From Iris pallida (lineage: Eukaryota; Streptophyta; Magnoliopsida; Asparagales; Iridaceae): DNA of 64,000 nt. The translations under genes and the position numbers were made by a program. Under the pieces are notes generated by a model, which saw nothing but the letters and a program-made list of their open reading frames with translations, searched no databases and had not been told where the DNA came from. The stretch lies in the NCBI GenBank assembly GCA_029216955.1, contig JANAVB010004119.1, positions 1 through 64,000 on the forward strand. The letters run 5' to 3'. The first letter of the stretch is position 1. Every line of letters starts with the position of its first letter. Positions 57,502 through 64,000 of this stretch are shown here, piece by piece.

Positions 57502-57513
57502 CCTATTTATAGG
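57502..57513 (-). promoter_or_regulatory. TATA box, minus strand
   Basis: CCTATAAATAGG on the minus strand, upstream of the candidate exon at 57,328-57,454. A second TATA-like box (CTATAAATAG, minus strand) lies near 57,630. Confidence 0.45.
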
Positions 57514-59035
57514 CTGGACATGCTTATGCCCACATTTAATACAATAAATCTTGCATTAATGGCATGAATCTAAACTTTCGAGTCTCACATCGATCAATTT
57601 TTGAGGATTCTTCTTAACATCTATTTATAGACCTCAAACGACGTGTATTTCGATGAGAAGGCAAAATGAACGGTCGCCTACTTCAGATTGAACCAAATTA
57701 ACTGCTTTTATCCCAAAGTAGATTTGACAGGCTGGCCAAAGCGAGGGCTATGCCCAAATTTTTTTTTATGTGCTGACGTCATGCGCGCGCCCCATTTTTG
57801 ATTCAAAGTATTTCTAACTTTATTCAAAATTTAGAAAACTTTGATGGGTGTCTTATAGAAGTATGGATCACATGCCTTAAAAAGCTAAGTGACTACAAGA
57901 TTACCCGCCCCTCATTTGAGAGCTGTATTTCTCATGCTCCACATAGGCGTAATGTCACTCATGCCTCATTTGGATGTCGTACTACTCACGCCTCACCTAG
58001 GTGCCATTTCACTCGTGCCCTATTCTCGAGCCTTGGGCCGAATACCTCGATCTCTGTGCAAAAGATGGCCAAGGCACATAGACGAAATAATATGATTACT
58101 TATGCTACTCATACCTCACTAAGGGCACGCATCTTCTTTTACCCGTGCCTCACCTATTCAGGCGTGTCCAATCTTATGCATCTCCACCTACACTTCATAA
58201 TTGCCCTTTTCAAGGCTACATTTAATAAAGTGGGCTTCCCTCGAGACTTCAAATCGATGCTTCGATTCTCGTATAAAGAATGAACACAGAAGTCAAACTT
58301 TATTCACCTTGGAAACCCTGTAGACACGCGTGTGTTTCTAGATTACTCAGGCGTGCATTATCAAAGAACCACTCAGGCACGTGTTGCTTGATCATTTAGG
58401 AGCGTACCACCCAGAATCTCCCTTGAGCGTGTGTGCTTCTACCCTCGTGCCTATAGTTCTCTCCCACTATAAACACACGCCACTTAAGATAGTGAATCCC
58501 TAGGCGTAGGTGTTTTGTTGGTTGTAGTAGAACTAGGCATGTATCACGTATCGAAGACCTAGTCACACTAAGGAGTGGGTTCTGAGCAGCCCAAAGATCT
58601 TTTCCAACAAAATCTCAATGATATTATACATGGCAATCAGCTACAACCCCACCTCAGTGAAGTGTATGCGCCATTGTAACAGCTCTCTGTTTAGAGGGTT
58701 CCATATGGCAATCAGAGACACATGTGTCTGTCTCCCACAGGAGCGCGTGTATTGATGTTTCCTCTCTACTATAAATAGGAGGAGTTTTTCTCTATTTGAA
58801 GCCCCTCGGTTCCTTCCATTTCCTCAAGAGTTCCTGAGCATTCCAGAGAGAGTTCTTGCTGCTCCCCTTAGCCAAAGAAGTTTAGTCTGACAGTTCTCCC
58901 TCACCGTCAAATCATCAACAAAGTAAAGAATCAACCCTCCACCATCACAACCCAAATAAAAAAAAGTATAATTGGAAGATTCCTGATCAACAGTTCCTTC
59001 TTAGATTCTCGTTTGCAATCTTCGAAGCTCTCCTC
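57514..59035 (+). repeat. Tat-like LTR and leader fragment
   Basis: Its last 38 bases (58,998-59,035) match the Tat 2 leader at 31,880-31,925, which places it as LTR/leader in plus orientation. A TATA box CTATAAATAGG at 58,769-58,779 fits an LTR promoter, followed by a leader-like stretch. Upstream are degenerate repeats: ACTCATGCCTCA-type phrases about 30 bp apart at 57,945-58,025 and GGCGTG phrases to 58,520. The fragment ends abruptly where another element begins. The 161-codon frame at 57,798-58,283 follows the repeats and is not called. Confidence 0.5.
58769..58779 (+). promoter_or_regulatory. TATA box of the Tat-like LTR fragment
   Basis: CTATAAATAGG about 230 bp upstream of the conserved leader sequence. 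Confidence 0.5.
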
Positions 59036-59279
59036 CAATAGGGCCTAGACTTTAATAAATCATTGGCTAAATAACATGGCCTTATTTAACAATCTTAACT
59101 ATCCAAGGGTCAAATTGAATAAGGGACTCCTAGTCCTATTTATTCTCTTAAAATTAAATCAATTCTAATTGTCAATGAGCATCCTAGTCGCAGGCTTGCA
59201 GTAGTATGACTAACTTAAGTACTACCACAAATTTACAACCTTTTATGAAAACAGACCTGCATGGGCCACCATAAAAACT
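59036..59279 (-). other. Truncated internal region of LTR family 2
   Basis: 244 bp matching 62,801-63,044 from AATAGGGCCTAG to the LTR start. The rest of this internal copy, and any third LTR, is missing to the left. Confidence 0.85.
59254..59271 (-). promoter_or_regulatory. Primer-binding site, tRNA-Ile(AAU) type
   Basis: Plus strand GACCTGCATGGGCCACCA, identical to 19,761-19,778 and again 8 nt from the LTR end (59,280), although the LTRs belong to a different family. Confidence 0.75.
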
Positions 59280-61754
<2,475 letters not shown>

Positions 61755-63044
61755 AATCTACCCACCTTAGAAAAAATTTATCCTTAAAATTTCGGAGGAT
61801 ACGATTAAGAATCAACATCTAGATAAGATTAGGAATCTAGCATAAGAAAATCAAATAGGTTTTAGAGAATGTTAGGAGCCGAATAACGTTCCAAAAATAG
61901 AAGGATAAGATAAAAAGGTTCAAGAATAAAGGAAAAGAATAAGAAATAAATCAATAGTCATATTCCAAAAGGATGTAGTCTCTATAATATTCAAAAACCA
62001 AATGTGTACATGAAGTCACTTTACCGAAACTTTATGTCCTGCCAGTGTACATCTGGCTCAGTAAACCCTTGGTATCATGACTCAAATATAATATGGTATC
62101 GAACGCTCTATCAACTCTACCCAATGTTGACATAATAAATCAAAGGATCAAATAATGCAACGAGAATATAGTTTTAGTAATATTTGAGAACCTACGCTTA
62201 CTTGAAATTATTTCAACTTAGGGGTCATGCCACGCCAGTGCGCTGCTGGCTGCCATGAACCCGCAGTATCAATAATTCAAATAAAAGGGGACAGTGCACA
62301 TCTGTCTTGCCATTGTAAGTCATCGAAAAATTTCTCCACTATATCCATAAGAATCTCCAAGGAGTTTCTAGAAATTCAAATAAGTTCTAAGGAAAAGTAT
62401 ATGTATCTGTACTATAAGTCTCAAGTCTTGAAAATATAATAATTGGTTAGGAAGACAATATCTAAAGATAAGAGAATTATAAACATTCTAATCTCTATCT
62501 CATGGTTATTCAAATGGTTGAAGGAGAAAGTTTAAATGAAACAACTAACGCGAGATTCATATATGGATAATATAGGCATAAATTATAAAAATATGGCAAA
62601 ATAGAAAATAAGCAATGAATTCGGACCTTACGGTATGAGGATGATATCTAAAGAGAGCAAAAGAAAATTTTGAACAATCTATCATGGATAGAGCATGATT
62701 TCTTGGAAGGCCTAACTTACCAAGCGAATAGTCTACCCACCTTTGATCCATCATGTCAAAACAAAATAACATATTCTCCTAAAAAATTCCAAGATTTATC
62801 CAATAGGGCCTAGACTTCAATAAATCATTGGCTAAATCACATGGCCTTATTTAACTATCTTAACTATCCAAGGGTCAAATTGAATAAGGGACTCCTAGTC
62901 CTATTTATTCTCTTAAAATTAAATCAATCCCAATTATGAATCACCATCCTAGTTACAGGCTTGCAGCAGTACGACTAACTTAAGTACTACTACAAATTCG
63001 TAACATTTTGCAAAAATAGACCTAAATGGGCCACCATAAAAACT
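61755..63044 (-). other. Internal region of LTR family 2 (non-coding)
   Basis: 1,290 bp between LTR copies A and B. AT-rich; no frame looks like protein. The left end holds the purine tract, the right end the primer site. Two CGCCAGTGCGC/CCTGCCAGTGTAC-like phrases at 62,038 and 62,230 are the only internal similarity noted. Confidence 0.75.
63019..63036 (-). promoter_or_regulatory. Primer-binding site, tRNA-Ile type (diverged)
   Basis: Plus strand GACCTAAATGGGCCACCA, two bases from the 59,254 copy, 8 nt from the LTR start at 63,045. The terminal ATGGGCCACCA is kept. Confidence 0.68.
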
Positions 63045-63843
63045 TGTCATGACCCGCACCCGCTTTTTGGGATACGAGTGCGTGTCCAATCCCAGCCTAC
63101 GCCATGATATCGACGGTAGCACGCTGTCTAGCCTACAATAAACAAAATGCCCATAGGTACTAATTGCTCATTCACAATAACTAAATCAACTTTACAAATT
63201 TAGAAGTTTTACATTTGAAGAAGAATATAAGCTTTTATAATTATAGAAAACTACCACATATCTAACTAGTCTTCTATGGTTTGGCCTTCGAGTCTCTATC
63301 TCCCTCCCGTATGGTCCATAGCGCAAAAGTAGGCATGCCATCCTCGCCTATAACAATTATCCAGTCAAAAAAGGAGCAAAGTACAACCATATTGCAATTA
63401 ATATTGTTAGCCTAAAATAAGTTAGAACAATAAAAAACAATGATGGTAATGAGTATAGAAAGAACTAGCAAAGTATAAACTAGCAAGATATGAACTAGCA
63501 AGACATGAAATAGATAAAAGAACAATGAAAACAACTATGTGTGTGTGAAATACCTTTTAATATATGAACGAATGGGCTAATACGGCACATCATACGAGGG
63601 CTATCCACAATAATAGGTACGGCTAACTCATACGTGGGGTGTATGACTTAGCTATCCACAATAACAATATTTAGGTTTGTTCATGTACTTACCGAGTATT
63701 TTCCCTTCCGACTCACTTCAATCAATAACAGTCAATAATACACTAAGAAGGATACAATAACTACAGTGTCACAATCGTGTCTCAATGAAATATCAATCAA
63801 GGTCTCAACGGGATATCAAACAAGAAAACAATAGAGAAAATAT
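63045..63843 (-). repeat. LTR copy B of family 2 (interrupted)
   Basis: TGTCATGACCCGC onward matches LTR A from 59,280 to about 60,110, then the match ends abruptly after AGAGAAAAT. Confidence 0.82.
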
Positions 63844-64000
63844 CACTACCATATTTTAGCTTGAGGGTATTTTGGTCATTTGTGAATTTTTGAATTTATT
63901 TCGATTTATTGAATTAGTGATTTCTATTTTTTGACTTTGGCTAATTGAGACTTTGGAGACTAACCTATAAGTTGACCCTAGCTATGGTGACTTGGTTAGC
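63844..64000 (+). mobile_element. Possible left end of a CACTA-like element
   Basis: CACTACCATATTTTAGC begins exactly where LTR B stops matching LTR A. The first eight bases equal the termini of the CACTA element at 50,085. Only 157 bp are in the window, so the other end and the duplication cannot be seen. Confidence 0.35.

Noticed and set aside
57798..58283. 161-codon frame with THAS-type repeats
   Set aside because: Follows a degenerate 30-bp repeat in LTR-like DNA; no domain and no splice or start support.

Overview
The window is repeat-rich plant nuclear DNA: a nest of LTR retrotransposons plus one CACTA DNA transposon. An angiosperm, probably a eudicot, is suggested by Ty3/gypsy Tat-lineage elements with a second RNase H, a Ty1/copia SIRE/Maximus-type element with an extra 3' reading frame, a CACTA element with plant TNPD/TNPA-type genes, and a plant tRNA-Ile 3' end used as primer-binding site. 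The species cannot be named from the sequence. I see no convincing single-copy host gene; the nearest candidate is a short promoter-plus-exon at about 57.33-57.51 kb.

Layout. (1) 1-11,099 and 29,196-about 31,260: Tat element 1 on the minus strand (gag, protease, RT, RNase H, second RNase H, integrase, a structured 3' UTR, then an antisense extra ORF on the plus strand at 1-2,435). (2) 11,100-29,195: an 18.1-kb insertion in the gag of Tat 1, flanked by the 5-bp duplication CCAAG. It is a tandem LTR-internal-LTR-internal-LTR array of a non-coding, non-autonomous retrotransposon (LTRs about 4.1 kb, two internal regions of exactly 1,142 bp). Its first LTR holds a nested 3,423-bp solo LTR flanked by GTAGG. 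(3) 31,945-about 50,084: Tat element 2 on the plus strand, head to head with Tat 1, older and heavily mutated. (4) 35,340-44,558: a decayed copia element inside Tat 2. (5) 50,085-56,408: a 6,324-bp CACTA element with TSD AAG, central transposase lost, TNPA-like gene largely kept. (6) 56,412-59,035: unassigned sequence, a tandem repeat, a candidate minus-strand promoter and exon, and a Tat-like LTR/leader fragment. (7) 59,036 to the end: a second family of short non-autonomous LTR elements, again internal-LTR-internal-LTR, cut near 63,844 by a possible CACTA-like end.

The most striking signal is in the 3' UTR of both Tat elements. It is a series of stem-loops in which a 22-nt loop is conserved within and between the two elements while the stem arms differ from copy to copy yet stay complementary (2,899-3,113 in Tat 1; 49,507-49,801 in Tat 2). 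Neighbouring repeats (the 61-bp tandem array and a pair with 30-nt loops) follow the same plan. Second is a tRNA-Ile(AAU)-type primer-binding site at an identical 8-nt spacing in four internal regions of two LTR families, which fixes those elements on the minus strand. No element looks fully functional: all coding regions carry stops or frameshifts, many of the stops being of CAA/CAG/CGA to TAA/TAG/TGA type.
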